Positions 7,796-15,934 of a DNA stretch of 29,078 nucleotides are shown piece after piece. The stretch's first letter is position 1; the number at the start of each line of letters is the position of its first letter. Source of the DNA: Candidatus Zipacnadia bacterium (lineage in GTDB: Bacteria; Armatimonadota; Zipacnadia; Zipacnadales; Zipacnadaceae). The stretch lies in contig JALGTI010000012.1 in assembly GCA_029821455.1 (NCBI GenBank), positions 1 to 29,078 on the forward strand, written 5' to 3'. Under the pieces are notes generated by a model. The model saw nothing but the letters and a program-made list of their open reading frames with translations. It searched no databases and had not been told where the DNA came from. Made by a program: the position numbers and the translations under genes.

Positions 7796-10730
7796 CTGCA
7801 CCCAACTCCGCCAACATGATAGCTTTCCCCCTGATGCACACTCTGTCACCGTCACCCAGCATGCTTGGTGTTACGCGCTTTCGTATGATGCCCTTCGTTC
7901 TCATGAATTCCTCGAACTGCTGCAGTTGACTGGCTCCCTGGAATTCGTCTGCTAGTATGCGATACACGAGGTCCTCAAACCTCTGGATCTCGTGCTCGTT
8001 TGGCGACTCCACGAAAGCATTTCGTGCATTACCCAGCACTTGGAAGCGTTCCTGGCTTTCGAGCAGTTCCGACAGGAGGGTCCTAGTCCATGCCAGCCCT
8101 GCCCCCAGACTGGGCAAGCCCTGCAACTCCATCAGTTTTTCAACCAGTTCGTAGCATCGGCCAGCCTTGAAGGCGCGTTTCAGTTGCTGACGCCCTATTC
8201 CCTCAATCTTTTCCTGCTTAGCGGCGGTCCATTCTAGCACATCAGCATGGATCATACTTGCCCGCGCATATCGGTACACCTGTTGGGACTCTGCTACTGC
8301 ATTCACGAGCCCCCGCTTGAAACCACGGCGCTCCACGAACTCCTCTTCGAGCTCATCAATGCTGCAAGGGGCCCCCTTTTCCCTTAGGAACTCTTCGACC
8401 TCGCGCCTCATGCTCAATCTGGCCTCCGGCGTACTGTAGCGACCGATCATCGGGTAGCCCGGCATCTCAAACTGCCCCTCACCGTCCAAGTCAAGCACAG
8501 AATAGAGCATCTCCGGAGAGCGTATTCCGGCCGCCCTGCACGTGACTGCTTTCTGTCGAAAAACCAAGTCAACGGAAATGTTGTCCGTTGTACGCAAGAG
8601 ATATGCTACATGCTCAGCCAATTCCCTGACTTTGCGGCTGTCGGTGCCCAGGTAGCTCAGATGACAATAGGCGGCATGGCCAACTCTGACCAGATTAGGT
8701 ACGCCATACGTATGAAGATAAACAGAGAGGAGTGTCTCGTTAATGCCCAGATCCTCTGTTGCGTGGCGCCGCAACTCGTCTAGCTCAAAGGTCCCACCGG
8801 CTTCCAGCGCATATTCCTCCAGCGCGGCGGTGACTGACATCCTTTCTTTCCCCGCGAGCAGCACGGTAGGATACCTCGGGTATGATAGGCGTGCATCCGC
8901 GCGTTCGCGAAGGAGCGAGTATAGCGCTAGCGGACTGGACAAACCGGCCCTTCTCAGTTTCTCTTGATGGTGCTCGAACGCTTCGTATACGCTGTAAAGT
9001 GGGATATCTCCCTGGAGTTTGTCGAATAGTCTTTGCTCGATTCTACGAAGCAGACGATTGGGTACTTCTATGTTATACCTATGGACGAATGTGCCCTTAT
9101 CCCATAAGAGAGTCTTTGTCGACCTTTCTAGCCAACTGCGAACGTTCCCGAGACTAGGCACTCGGTCGTTGAGTCGCCATTTGCTGACCTCTCCCAGAAT
9201 ATCTGATTGATGCATCGGCCTGCCACATCGAAGGAGGATCTCCTCCACAAGCTCTGTACGGGACCCAAACAGAAGGCGCCAGAGGGGGCCGCAGTAGGCC
9301 CTGTCATCCCTCCGCCTGATGCTAGGCTCTAGCGGCCTTAGAGCCTCTTCAATCAAACCATCTGATACGCGGACGATGTGAGAGTACTCAGGGGAGTGGC
9401 GACACCGAACTGCAATGGCGTCTTTCAGCCGTTCCCAATCAATACTCCATAAATCGTCTTCAATCCTTTCGTCCGCGTATTCCTGCGCGGCTCGGAGGAG
9501 AAACGAGGAAATGAACTTGACGCAAGCCGTGGGATCGTTGGTTCTCACCCGTCCTTTCTCAAGCCCGGCTTCGCACCAGGCCGGTAGCGCCGCAAGGAAG
9601 TCAATGAATCTCGTCGCGTGCCGCAGCTTTCCTCCATCGTTTCCCGTGACCAAGAGCGCATTCGTCAACTCAAGTTCTGTCATCTGTCCGCCGCAGGCCT
9701 TGACCAGTTTCGCAGCACGCTCGACGAGTGGACGTAGTGCAGCCTGTGCATCGACAGCTGCAGCTCGTTTTCGCACCCGCCGCTCAATCTGCTGCACTCG
9801 TGTCCCCGTTATCCCAAAGATGTCACCGACTTGGGCCAATGTCAGCGGTGGGCCGCCTTGCATGCCGCACCGGAGAGCGAACACTTCACGGGCGCGCTGT
9901 GACCGGCATATCCGTGCGAGCCACGACATCAGTGACCCATAGGGGTTGTTCGGATCGACCGGTTGGGTGGCAACCGGTGCGGGATCGTCACGTTGCCGTG
10001 CTCTACGCGCAAGTTGCCTGAGTTCCGTCGGGAGTGTCTGCGCCATCTCACATTGGAAGTCCCGTATCTCTTCTGCTGTCTTCCAGCCACAGCCGCGGGT
10101 ATGGAGCAGCTGGTCCTCTGTTAGCGCGAAAAGGCCAGCAAGGTCCGAGACCCGCAACTTCTGCAAAGTCTTGTATGCCCGCACGCTAAGCTCACTCTCA
10201 AGAATCTCGGAGATGTCCTGGTCTTGATGCAGGAGACTCGTGTCTCGGATCTGGATGCGGGGGGCGGGTTGGTTGTGGCTGTTGTCAGTGGGCAAACTAG
10301 CCGCGGTCCTCCGTTGAAGCTCGAGTATCTCCTTGACTGTCTTGTCGCCACAATCGGGCGTGTTCCAGAGTTCCTCCTCGGTAAGATCGCGCAGACTCTT
10401 GCGGTCAAAGGCCCGGAGTTTACGGAGGACGTTGCGTGCACGTGCGCTCAGTTTTGCCTGGAGCATCCCCTCAAAGTCTGGTTCCGCTCGAGTCATCTCC
10501 TGCAAATGGCGGGGACTCTTCTGCACCATCTCTTGCAGATTGATAATCTCTCGCGTGGTCTTGGGGCCACAGTTGGGGAAGTGCAGTAGATCATCCTCTG
10601 TGAGCGAGAGAAGAGCCTTGACGTCCTGGACGTGCATTCTGCGCAGGACGCGCTCTGCTTTCGTACTCAGGAGTTGATAGGCCACGGACATCAAGTCTGG
10701 CCCGTTACCGTCGCTGTGCATATCCTCCAT
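7788..10730 (-). CDS. Triple alpha-CTD-like HhH repeats plus sigma-region-4-like HTH protein
   Basis: This product of about 980 aa opens with three copies of a module seen in the C-terminal domain of RNA polymerase alpha: ...VLRRMHVQDVKALLSLTEDD..FPNCGPKTTREI (residues about 21-68), a second at about 94-139 (CGDKTVKEI) and a third at about 180-227 (CGWKTAEEI). At about 280-322, REVFALRCG...PLTLAQVGDIFGITGTRVQQI is a sigma-70 region-4-type helix-turn-helix. The remaining 650 residues contain several winged-helix-like stretches (for example RCGRPMHQSDILGEVSKW). It likely binds DNA or RNA polymerase. It is first in the operon, so it may regulate or target the system. The start is uncertain: I prefer ATG 10730; the frame stays open to a GTG at 10913 that has no ribosome-binding site. 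Confidence 0.8.
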   Translation of the reverse strand: MEDMHSDGNGPDLMSVAYQLLSTKAERVLRRMHVQDVKALLSLTEDDLLHFPNCGPKTTREIINLQEMVQKSPRHLQEMTRAEPDFEGMLQAKLSARARNVLRKLRAFDRKSLRDLTEEELWNTPDCGDKTVKEILELQRRTAASLPTDNSHNQPAPRIQIRDTSLLHQDQDISEILESELSVRAYKTLQKLRVSDLAGLFALTEDQLLHTRGCGWKTAEEIRDFQCEMAQTLPTELRQLARRARQRDDPAPVATQPVDPNNPYGSLMSWLARICRSQRAREVFALRCGMQGGPPLTLAQVGDIFGITGTRVQQIERRVRKRAAAVDAQAALRPLVERAAKLVKACGGQMTELELTNALLVTGNDGGKLRHATRFIDFLAALPAWCEAGLEKGRVRTNDPTACVKFISSFLLRAAQEYADERIEDDLWSIDWERLKDAIAVRCRHSPEYSHIVRVSDGLIEEALRPLEPSIRRRDDRAYCGPLWRLLFGSRTELVEEILLRCGRPMHQSDILGEVSKWRLNDRVPSLGNVRSWLERSTKTLLWDKGTFVHRYNIEVPNRLLRRIEQRLFDKLQGDIPLYSVYEAFEHHQEKLRRAGLSSPLALYSLLRERADARLSYPRYPTVLLAGKERMSVTAALEEYALEAGGTFELDELRRHATEDLGINETLLSVYLHTYGVPNLVRVGHAAYCHLSYLGTDSRKVRELAEHVAYLLRTTDNISVDLVFRQKAVTCRAAGIRSPEMLYSVLDLDGEGQFEMPGYPMIGRYSTPEARLSMRREVEEFLREKGAPCSIDELEEEFVERRGFKRGLVNAVAESQQVYRYARASMIHADVLEWTAAKQEKIEGIGRQQLKRAFKAGRCYELVEKLMELQGLPSLGAGLAWTRTLLSELLESQERFQVLGNARNAFVESPNEHEIQRFEDLVYRILADEFQGASQLQQFEEFMRTKGIIRKRVTPSMLGDGDRVCIRGKAIMLAELGADA

Positions 10731-10886
10731 GTCGCATGCTGCCCTGGGAGTCCATTGTGCCGGAATTCCCCCACATTCCCCGAGGTAAAGAGGGGGTGCG
10801 GCGCTCCCAGGCATCACAGTTCGGCGTATCAGCTCATTTCTCCTGCAAATGACCACTTCATCGTAGCTAATAGGTAAACCTTTGGC

Positions 10887-10906
10887 AGGCCATTCCACAA
10901 AGGCCT
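10887..10906. promoter_or_regulatory. Imperfect dyad in the divergent intergenic region
   Basis: AGGCCATT and AAAGGCCT are separated by CCAC and pair with one mismatch, giving a 20-bp dyad. It lies between the preferred start of the operon (10730) and the divergent gene (10953), where a shared operator would be expected. I could not pick convincing -35/-10 boxes for either direction. Confidence 0.25.
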
Positions 10907-10952
10907 GAAGCACTTCGCGGAGAAATGGAGTCGTACAAGGAGGCGGCAGGCG

Positions 10953-12959
10953 ATGGACAGCCCACGGGACGGCGGCGCTCCCGACGAGTCTACACGCGAG
11001 AAGACCTTCGGGGATGCCTTAAGGGAAGCAATGCTCCTATCGGAAGAGCGGAAGAGGATCGACGGCCAAGCGCGCGAGCTGGCCAGCCGTTACAAGCTGG
11101 ATGTCAAACGGGTCAGGCGGCTTCTGGAGAGACTGTCATATATTCTTGTGTTCGGCGGCACTCTATCGCGTTCAATCGAGGAGACGCAGAGGAGCGGCGT
11201 GCTGCTTCATGACCACGTAGAGACAGCCCTGGAGATTCTGCCAGGCGAGGATGCTTTGGCGCTATTTGAAAGCGAGGACTTGGGCGGACTTGCGGAGCAC
11301 GTAACATGCACGCAGTACTTGGGCGCCATGGGTGACAACCTTCGTACCCTCAACGAACTTGAAGGACTGATAGCGTCATTTCTCTCTTACCTGGAGCGCA
11401 ACCGAGAACACATGGTCAGGACAGGATTCCCAGAAACCAGCTTCGAGCGGTCACAGTGGTTTGAGACGGCGTTGGCCAAACTGTACTACACCAAGTTACC
11501 CGCCCGGGCCGACAAATTGAGGTCAGCGCCGCTGGCGGGAGATATCGATCGGACAGAATCGAGCGACAACCAGAGCACTTTGGGATGTACTTACGTCTAC
11601 AACTGGATAACAGGCGTCGCTACTGGTCGCCCTCGGGAATGCACTTATGAGGAAGCGGACCTACTGACTGGACTCGACGCGGCGGACGCCGACCGCGTAG
11701 CTGGCATGCGGGGCGAACTCTTTGAACTGAAGGTTGACATCCTTAGAGTCCTTCTGCAATGTCTGCAGAGCCGAGACGCATCAACACTACGAGCAGAATG
11801 CGTGCGACTAATCGGTGAGGCTCTATCAGGCAGAGGCTGGGAATTCTGTCTCGGAATGGATCACTTCTACCGTCCCTACGCGCCAGCCAGCGACGGAGAA
11901 GCCCTTGCTGTGATCCCTGGTCTGTTGCCGGGAGGGCTGTCTAGCCTTCTAGAGGTAGTCTGGTACGTCGAGCAAGAACTCACGCTCGGGACATGGTGGC
12001 AAGTCCGAGAAGCCCTCGGGCCACTAGTGAGGCCCGCCCCAACAGGGCACCCCCAACTGGCCGTTGACCACTATTTCCGTGTTGTCAGCACGCCGGACCG
12101 CACAAGACTGGATCGCGCAATAGACCGGTTGCAGCAACTGCAACCCGAGGCGACTAAGGAGCGCGAAGTATACTATCAAGACATGAATGAGGCCTTGGAC
12201 AAGATTTATGGGGGGCTAACCACCCGACTGGAGGACAGGCCCGAGTATGCTCGGATCATTGATGCTAGAACCCACGATTTTGGCGAGTTCTATAAGGAAC
12301 AGCTAAAGGAAGCAGTATCTCAGATAGTGCGCCAACCGGCTGGCCCGGTCCCAGCGCTGTTGCCGGCACATAATGTGTTCTGTAAGAAGGGCCAGGAGTG
12401 GCATGTTGCCTACGGGGGCATACAGACGACGATCAAGGACACCTTGGGCATGCACCACATTCATCAACTTCTACGCAATCCCGGCGTAGAAATCCCCTCG
12501 ATAGAACTCGAAACTCTCCTCCCTGGTCGAGATGCAAGCATCGCCCAGATGAGCGAGGAGCAATCGAAACAGGAGGGTCTAGATGGCGCTGAGAGGCCTA
12601 TCGAGACCATGGAGTTTAAAGATGTCAGGAAGCTGGAGGATGAGCGTGACGAATTGCTGAGAGCAGCAGAGACAGCCCGGGATGCAGGCGAGTATGCAGA
12701 GGCAATGGTAGCCGAAGAAAACGCCCAAGGAATAGCCAAGTACCTCGTCAGGATGACCGATGGGGAAGGCCGCCCCCGCCGAGCAGGTGATCCGGTCGAG
12801 AACGCACGTAAGCGAGTACATAGTCGGCTCCAAACTGTCTACAGTAACCTTGCCAAGGGAGGCCACACCGATCTTGTCAAACACCTCCGCAAGACCATCA
12901 AGCGTGGTCGCACTTTCTGCTACGATCCCGAACAACTCTTGGACTGGCTAACCCAGTAG
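10953..12959 (+). CDS. Divergent protein with the C-terminal domain of large signalling ATPases
   Basis: The first 470 residues of this 668-aa product are helical and unrecognised. From about 475, VFCKKGQEWHVAYGGIQTT then DTLGMHHIHQLLRNPGVEI matches a domain found at the end of actinobacterial-type AAA/TPR signalling proteins (usual form FRREGDYWT.AY.G...LRDTKGLRYL..LLRHPGREF). The helical region after it (RKLEDERDELLRAAETARD, then ENARKRVHSRLQTVYSNL and TIKRGRTFCYDP) also matches the tail that follows this domain. Here no ATPase precedes it. AAGGAGG lies 9 nt before ATG 10953. Its divergent position beside the operon suggests a sensor or regulator of the system. No enzymatic motif is seen. 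Confidence 0.75.
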   Translation: MDSPRDGGAPDESTREKTFGDALREAMLLSEERKRIDGQARELASRYKLDVKRVRRLLERLSYILVFGGTLSRSIEETQRSGVLLHDHVETALEILPGEDALALFESEDLGGLAEHVTCTQYLGAMGDNLRTLNELEGLIASFLSYLERNREHMVRTGFPETSFERSQWFETALAKLYYTKLPARADKLRSAPLAGDIDRTESSDNQSTLGCTYVYNWITGVATGRPRECTYEEADLLTGLDAADADRVAGMRGELFELKVDILRVLLQCLQSRDASTLRAECVRLIGEALSGRGWEFCLGMDHFYRPYAPASDGEALAVIPGLLPGGLSSLLEVVWYVEQELTLGTWWQVREALGPLVRPAPTGHPQLAVDHYFRVVSTPDRTRLDRAIDRLQQLQPEATKEREVYYQDMNEALDKIYGGLTTRLEDRPEYARIIDARTHDFGEFYKEQLKEAVSQIVRQPAGPVPALLPAHNVFCKKGQEWHVAYGGIQTTIKDTLGMHHIHQLLRNPGVEIPSIELETLLPGRDASIAQMSEEQSKQEGLDGAERPIETMEFKDVRKLEDERDELLRAAETARDAGEYAEAMVAEENAQGIAKYLVRMTDGEGRPRRAGDPVENARKRVHSRLQTVYSNLAKGGHTDLVKHLRKTIKRGRTFCYDPEQLLDWLTQ

Positions 12960-12979
12960 TCTTCCCCATTCTTCCCCCT

Positions 12980-13035
12980 GCTAGATCGAAATCTAGCAAT
13001 GCTAGATCGTTTTCTGCGCTTCTAATAGTAGAAGC
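12980..13035. promoter_or_regulatory. Three alternating palindromic half-sites and a second hairpin
   Basis: The 7-mer GCTAGAT occurs at 12980-12986, inverted as ATCTAGC at 12991-12997, and again direct at 13001-13007, so the middle copy can pair with either neighbour. At 13018-13035, GCTTCTA and TAGAAGC form a separate 7-bp dyad around ATAG. The cluster ends 3 nt before the next GTG start. It could be an operator, an iteron-type replication site or an attenuator; there is no T-run to support a terminator. Confidence 0.5.
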
Positions 13036-13038
13036 AAC

Positions 13039-13266
13039 GTGAAAACGAACAGCCACAACATCATTCAGCACACCAAGCACTTCTGGTCCGGGCGAACCGG
13101 GGCACAGCTCTCCGCCGACGATGCGCGGGAGATTGTGGCGAACGTCACCGGCTTCTTCCAGGTGTTGTGTGAGTGGGACAAGAAGGCCCACGAGGTGAAT
13201 GATGCGGACTTAGCCCACGTCAGTCGCGGCGGCATTGGCAGGCCGGGGAGCGGCCCCCGCGCATAG
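13039..13266 (+). CDS. Small hypothetical protein upstream of the helicase gene (75 aa)
   Basis: The central stretch LSADDAREIVANVTGFFQVL then CEWDKKAHE looks like a genuine small folded protein of the sort often found just upstream of phage or plasmid helicase genes. I cannot name a family. The start is a GTG with no strong ribosome-binding site, directly after a cluster of palindromes. The last ten codons (from GGIGRPG) are encoded by the left arm and loop of a large hairpin, so the C-terminus may be incidental. Function is unknown. Confidence 0.5.
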   Translation: MKTNSHNIIQHTKHFWSGRTGAQLSADDAREIVANVTGFFQVLCEWDKKAHEVNDADLAHVSRGGIGRPGSGPRA

Positions 13267-13300
13267 GGCGGGCGTCCATAGTAGCCGCTCCCCGCCTGCC
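13237..13300 (+). other. Long GC-rich hairpin before the helicase gene
   Basis: GGCAGGCCGGGGAGCGGC (13237-13254) pairs with GCCGCTCCCCGCCTGCC (13284-13300) with a single bulged base and a 29-nt loop. There is no T-run, so it is not a standard intrinsic terminator. It could be a REP-like element, an mRNA-stability or regulatory hairpin, or part of a replication origin, since the downstream gene is helicase/Rep-like. Confidence 0.6.
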
Positions 13301-13319
13301 ACGAAGGGACGATGAACCT

Positions 13320-14885
13320 ATGCGACAAACAGTTCAAAGCCGACCACACAGAGAGCAAACGACCCCCGACAGCCAACAGCAACCTCCCCCACACGACATT
13401 CCGGCCGAACAGGCCGCACTGGGCGCTATTCTGATAGAGCCTAGCGCCGTGGAGCGTGCATTCGCCATTGTGCAGAAAGAGGACTTCTACCCGGAAGCAC
13501 ATCGGGCCATCTTCCGGGCAATGGAGGCCTGCCGGGAGCGCGGTGAGCCCATTGACATGATCACGGTGACTGATGAACTACGGCGCAACGGCCAACTTGA
13601 AGCCGTTGGTGGTGCGCAATACATCACGGAGCTCACCCAGCAGCCGCCCACGGCGGCGCACGTGAGCCGATACGCCAGCATTGTCGCGGAGAAGGGCGCC
13701 GCGCGAAGGATGATCGAGGCAGCAGCCGAGATTCAGCGGATGGGCTACAATGATCCAGCGGACGTGTGGGCCTTCAAGTGTGAAGCTGATGAATTGCTCC
13801 GAGAAGCTACGGAACGCATTCACCCGCCTGAGCTAGGCTACACGACAGGCGAGCAGGCTGCCGCTCACTTGAAGGAGACCAGTTGGCGGTGGCGAGGCTG
13901 GCTACCTGCAGGCTACATCACGGTAGTGGCCGGCGAGCCAGGCGTCGGCAAGACCGCCATCATGATGTATGTTGCCCTCGCTGACACAGGCAGTGGGCAG
14001 TGGCCGGATGGGAGTTCCCCTCAACCTGAGAAACCCACAAACGTGTTGTGGATAGACGCAGAGGGCTGCCAAGCTCTACTACTTGAGCGGATGGACAAGT
14101 GGGGCTTACCCAAAGACAGGGTGATCCTCCCCGGAGCCGACGGGCTGGACCAAGTTCAATTAGACGAGCCCGGCGCAATAGAGACAATTGGTGAATTGGC
14201 CGCAAAGACGCAGGCCGGAGTCGTTGTTATTGATAGCCTCCGCGCTACTCATCAGGGAGACGAGAATTCGTCGGAAATGAGTCGGATACTGACACGGGCG
14301 GCGGTAGTGGCCCGCGACAAGGGAATTGCTATAGTCTTCATCCATCATCTGCGAAAGAAGAGTGTTTTCGAGGGTTCAGATGTGACCCTGGACAGGCTTC
14401 GTGGCAGTTCAGCAATTGCTGCAGCCGCCCGCGTGGTCTGGGTCATTGACAAGCCCGACCCCAACAACGACGCCGGGCGACTACAGGTCATCAAGTCGAA
14501 CCTCGGCGGGCTCCCGCCTCCCATCGGTTACCTCATAAATGAGCGAGGCGTGCAGTTCCTGCCTGAGGCACCAAAACCGTATCGTGAACCGACGGCACAG
14601 GAGAAAGCCCAGGAACTGCTGAGGGCTCAATTGCAACACCGCCCGCAACCGGTTCAGGAACTCATAGAGAAGGCGGCAGATGACGGTATATCCCGTGCGA
14701 CGCTGTATAGGGCAAGGCGGAGCATGCACCTCGCGGCCCCGAGCCTGCCCGACAGCGCCGGCAAGGAGGTTACACATTGGGCACTACCACCTACGTATTA
14801 TGAGACTCCTGAGACTGATGAGACAGAATCTCACGAATCTCACGAGTCTCAATTCTCGTGGGGCAGGCCAACAGAGACAGACTGA
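13320..14885 (+). CDS. DnaB N-terminal domain / RepA-type hexameric helicase
   Basis: In this 521-aa product, residues 25-130 (IPAEQAALGAILIEPSAVER, then FYPEAHRAIFRAM, DMITVTDELRRNG and GGAQYITEL) are the DnaB N-terminal helical domain. It is followed by a RecA-like RepA/AAA_25 ATPase with Walker A GEPGVGKT (205-212), Walker B GVVVIDS (about 302-308) and HHLRK, as in RepA or regulatory helicases. A C-terminal helix-turn-helix (PVQELIEKAADDGISRATLY) ends in a low-complexity Glu/Thr/His tail. It probably unwinds the element's own DNA at its origin. The combination suggests the island can or could replicate autonomously. AAGGGA lies about 13 nt before ATG 13320. Confidence 0.85.
   Translation: MRQTVQSRPHREQTTPDSQQQPPPHDIPAEQAALGAILIEPSAVERAFAIVQKEDFYPEAHRAIFRAMEACRERGEPIDMITVTDELRRNGQLEAVGGAQYITELTQQPPTAAHVSRYASIVAEKGAARRMIEAAAEIQRMGYNDPADVWAFKCEADELLREATERIHPPELGYTTGEQAAAHLKETSWRWRGWLPAGYITVVAGEPGVGKTAIMMYVALADTGSGQWPDGSSPQPEKPTNVLWIDAEGCQALLLERMDKWGLPKDRVILPGADGLDQVQLDEPGAIETIGELAAKTQAGVVVIDSLRATHQGDENSSEMSRILTRAAVVARDKGIAIVFIHHLRKKSVFEGSDVTLDRLRGSSAIAAAARVVWVIDKPDPNNDAGRLQVIKSNLGGLPPPIGYLINERGVQFLPEAPKPYREPTAQEKAQELLRAQLQHRPQPVQELIEKAADDGISRATLYRARRSMHLAAPSLPDSAGKEVTHWALPPTYYETPETDETESHESHESQFSWGRPTETD
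14802..14855 (+). repeat. Six 9-bp units, three direct then three inverted in sense
   Basis: Consecutive 9-mers are GAGACTCCT, GAGACTGAT and GAGACAGAA, then TCTCACGAA, TCTCACGAG and TCTCAATTC. The GAGA block and the TCTC block are complementary and can fold on each other. The units encode the acidic tail of the helicase protein. They may be only a low-complexity tail or, given the gene, iteron-like. Confidence 0.5.
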
Positions 14886-14964
14886 CGAGTCGGAAGGGAC
14901 AAGGCATCAGGAGCCGACCCCAAAAGGCCAGGCTGAAAGCTGACAAATACCAGGAGGTGATCAC

Positions 14965-15210
14965 ATGGCAAGCGATCCGACTGAGATCAGGAAAAACAGC
15001 ACAGAGGTCATACGCGTCGAGCGGATGCGCTACCGCGGCCGAGATGTCATTGATGTCCGCACCTACGCGGAACTGGCCAGCGGTGAGCTACGGCCAACGC
15101 ATAAAGGCGTCTCGATGGCTACGGCAACCTGGCCAGCGGTGGTGGCGGCGATCCAGAAGGCCTTGGAGGGGCCGGTACCCGATCAAGATGCGGCGGCCGA
15201 CGGCCAGTAG
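14965..15210 (+). CDS. PC4/Sub1-like single-stranded-DNA-binding protein
   Basis: In this 81-aa protein, residues 15-70 (VIRVERMRYRGRDVIDVRTY, then THKGVSMATATWPAVVAAIQ) match the beta-strand plus C-terminal helix arrangement of the transcriptional coactivator p15/PC4 domain (bacterial YdbC type), which binds ssDNA as a dimer. CAGGAGGTGATCAC directly before ATG 14965 is a near-perfect ribosome-binding site. It lies 79 bp after the DnaB/RepA-like helicase gene, so a role in coating unwound DNA during element replication or recombination is plausible. Confidence 0.75.
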   Translation: MASDPTEIRKNSTEVIRVERMRYRGRDVIDVRTYAELASGELRPTHKGVSMATATWPAVVAAIQKALEGPVPDQDAAADGQ

Positions 15211-15934
15211 TCTATACGTCTACGACGGGCACCTGCGCGCGGGCACGCGAGTCGGGCAAGGGGGACACTTAGCTTCCCGCCGTTTCGGCCGTCTGCCGGT
15301 CTTACGGAGGCCTCTGATTGGCGGGCAGTCACAGCGCCTGCTTTTGAGGGGGTAATCTGCGGGGAAACGAGTGTTTTGCCGATCGGCCTGGGGGTGTGGA
15401 GCTACTACGCCTTCGTCTGCCTCCCCAGAAGCTCATTTGAGCGCGAAGAAGCGCCCTCCCTGGTCGTTTCAGCGCCGCAAAGAGGTTGAACACAGTACGG
15501 CTAGTAGGCCCCCTGCGCTAATCGGCCCTAAAGAGGCCCTGGGAACGCCTGTTTTTTCAGATTTTTTGTTTTCTATCAGAGCCAAACTAACATATACCAG
15601 ATACAGATTGGGGATCGGGATTGGAAGTGGGGGGGCAAGCCCGGGCCGCGTGTGATCTCAACTTCCAGGGATTTTTCAAGCGGATGATAATGACTGCCCT
15701 GGAGGGGCCGGGTGCGAAACTGCAAGTGGGGGGTGTAGCATAGCAGCGTAGCACAGTCAGGCCACTACGCGATCGCCAGTCTCAGGCCGGCCCGGAGTGC
15801 GGTTCGACGTTGCTCCTCAGAGATATGATCCCACAAGCCGATTCAGGCAGAGAAAAGTACGCCAGGCTGCTTTACCCTGCCTCAGGTCGGTTAGGTGCTA
15901 AGACCCAGGGAAAAACGAGCCGGGAGTTCCCATC
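15211..15934. other. Long non-coding stretch of the island
   Basis: This is 724 bp with open frames (for example 15371-15655) that lack ribosome-binding sites and protein-like composition. A T-rich segment at 15551-15570 (GTTTTTTC, ATTTTTTG) follows short GGCC inverted repeats at about 15523-15537 and may terminate upstream transcription, but the stem is weak. It could hold an origin or small RNA; I see no direct evidence. Confidence 0.4.

Noticed and set aside
14858..15355. Plus-strand open frame of 165 codons overlapping the PC4-like gene
   Set aside because: It overlaps the helicase end and the whole PC4-like gene in another frame; the PC4-like frame has the ribosome-binding site and family match.
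15371..15655. Open frame of 94 codons in the island's long gap
   Set aside because: No ribosome-binding site and no protein-like composition.
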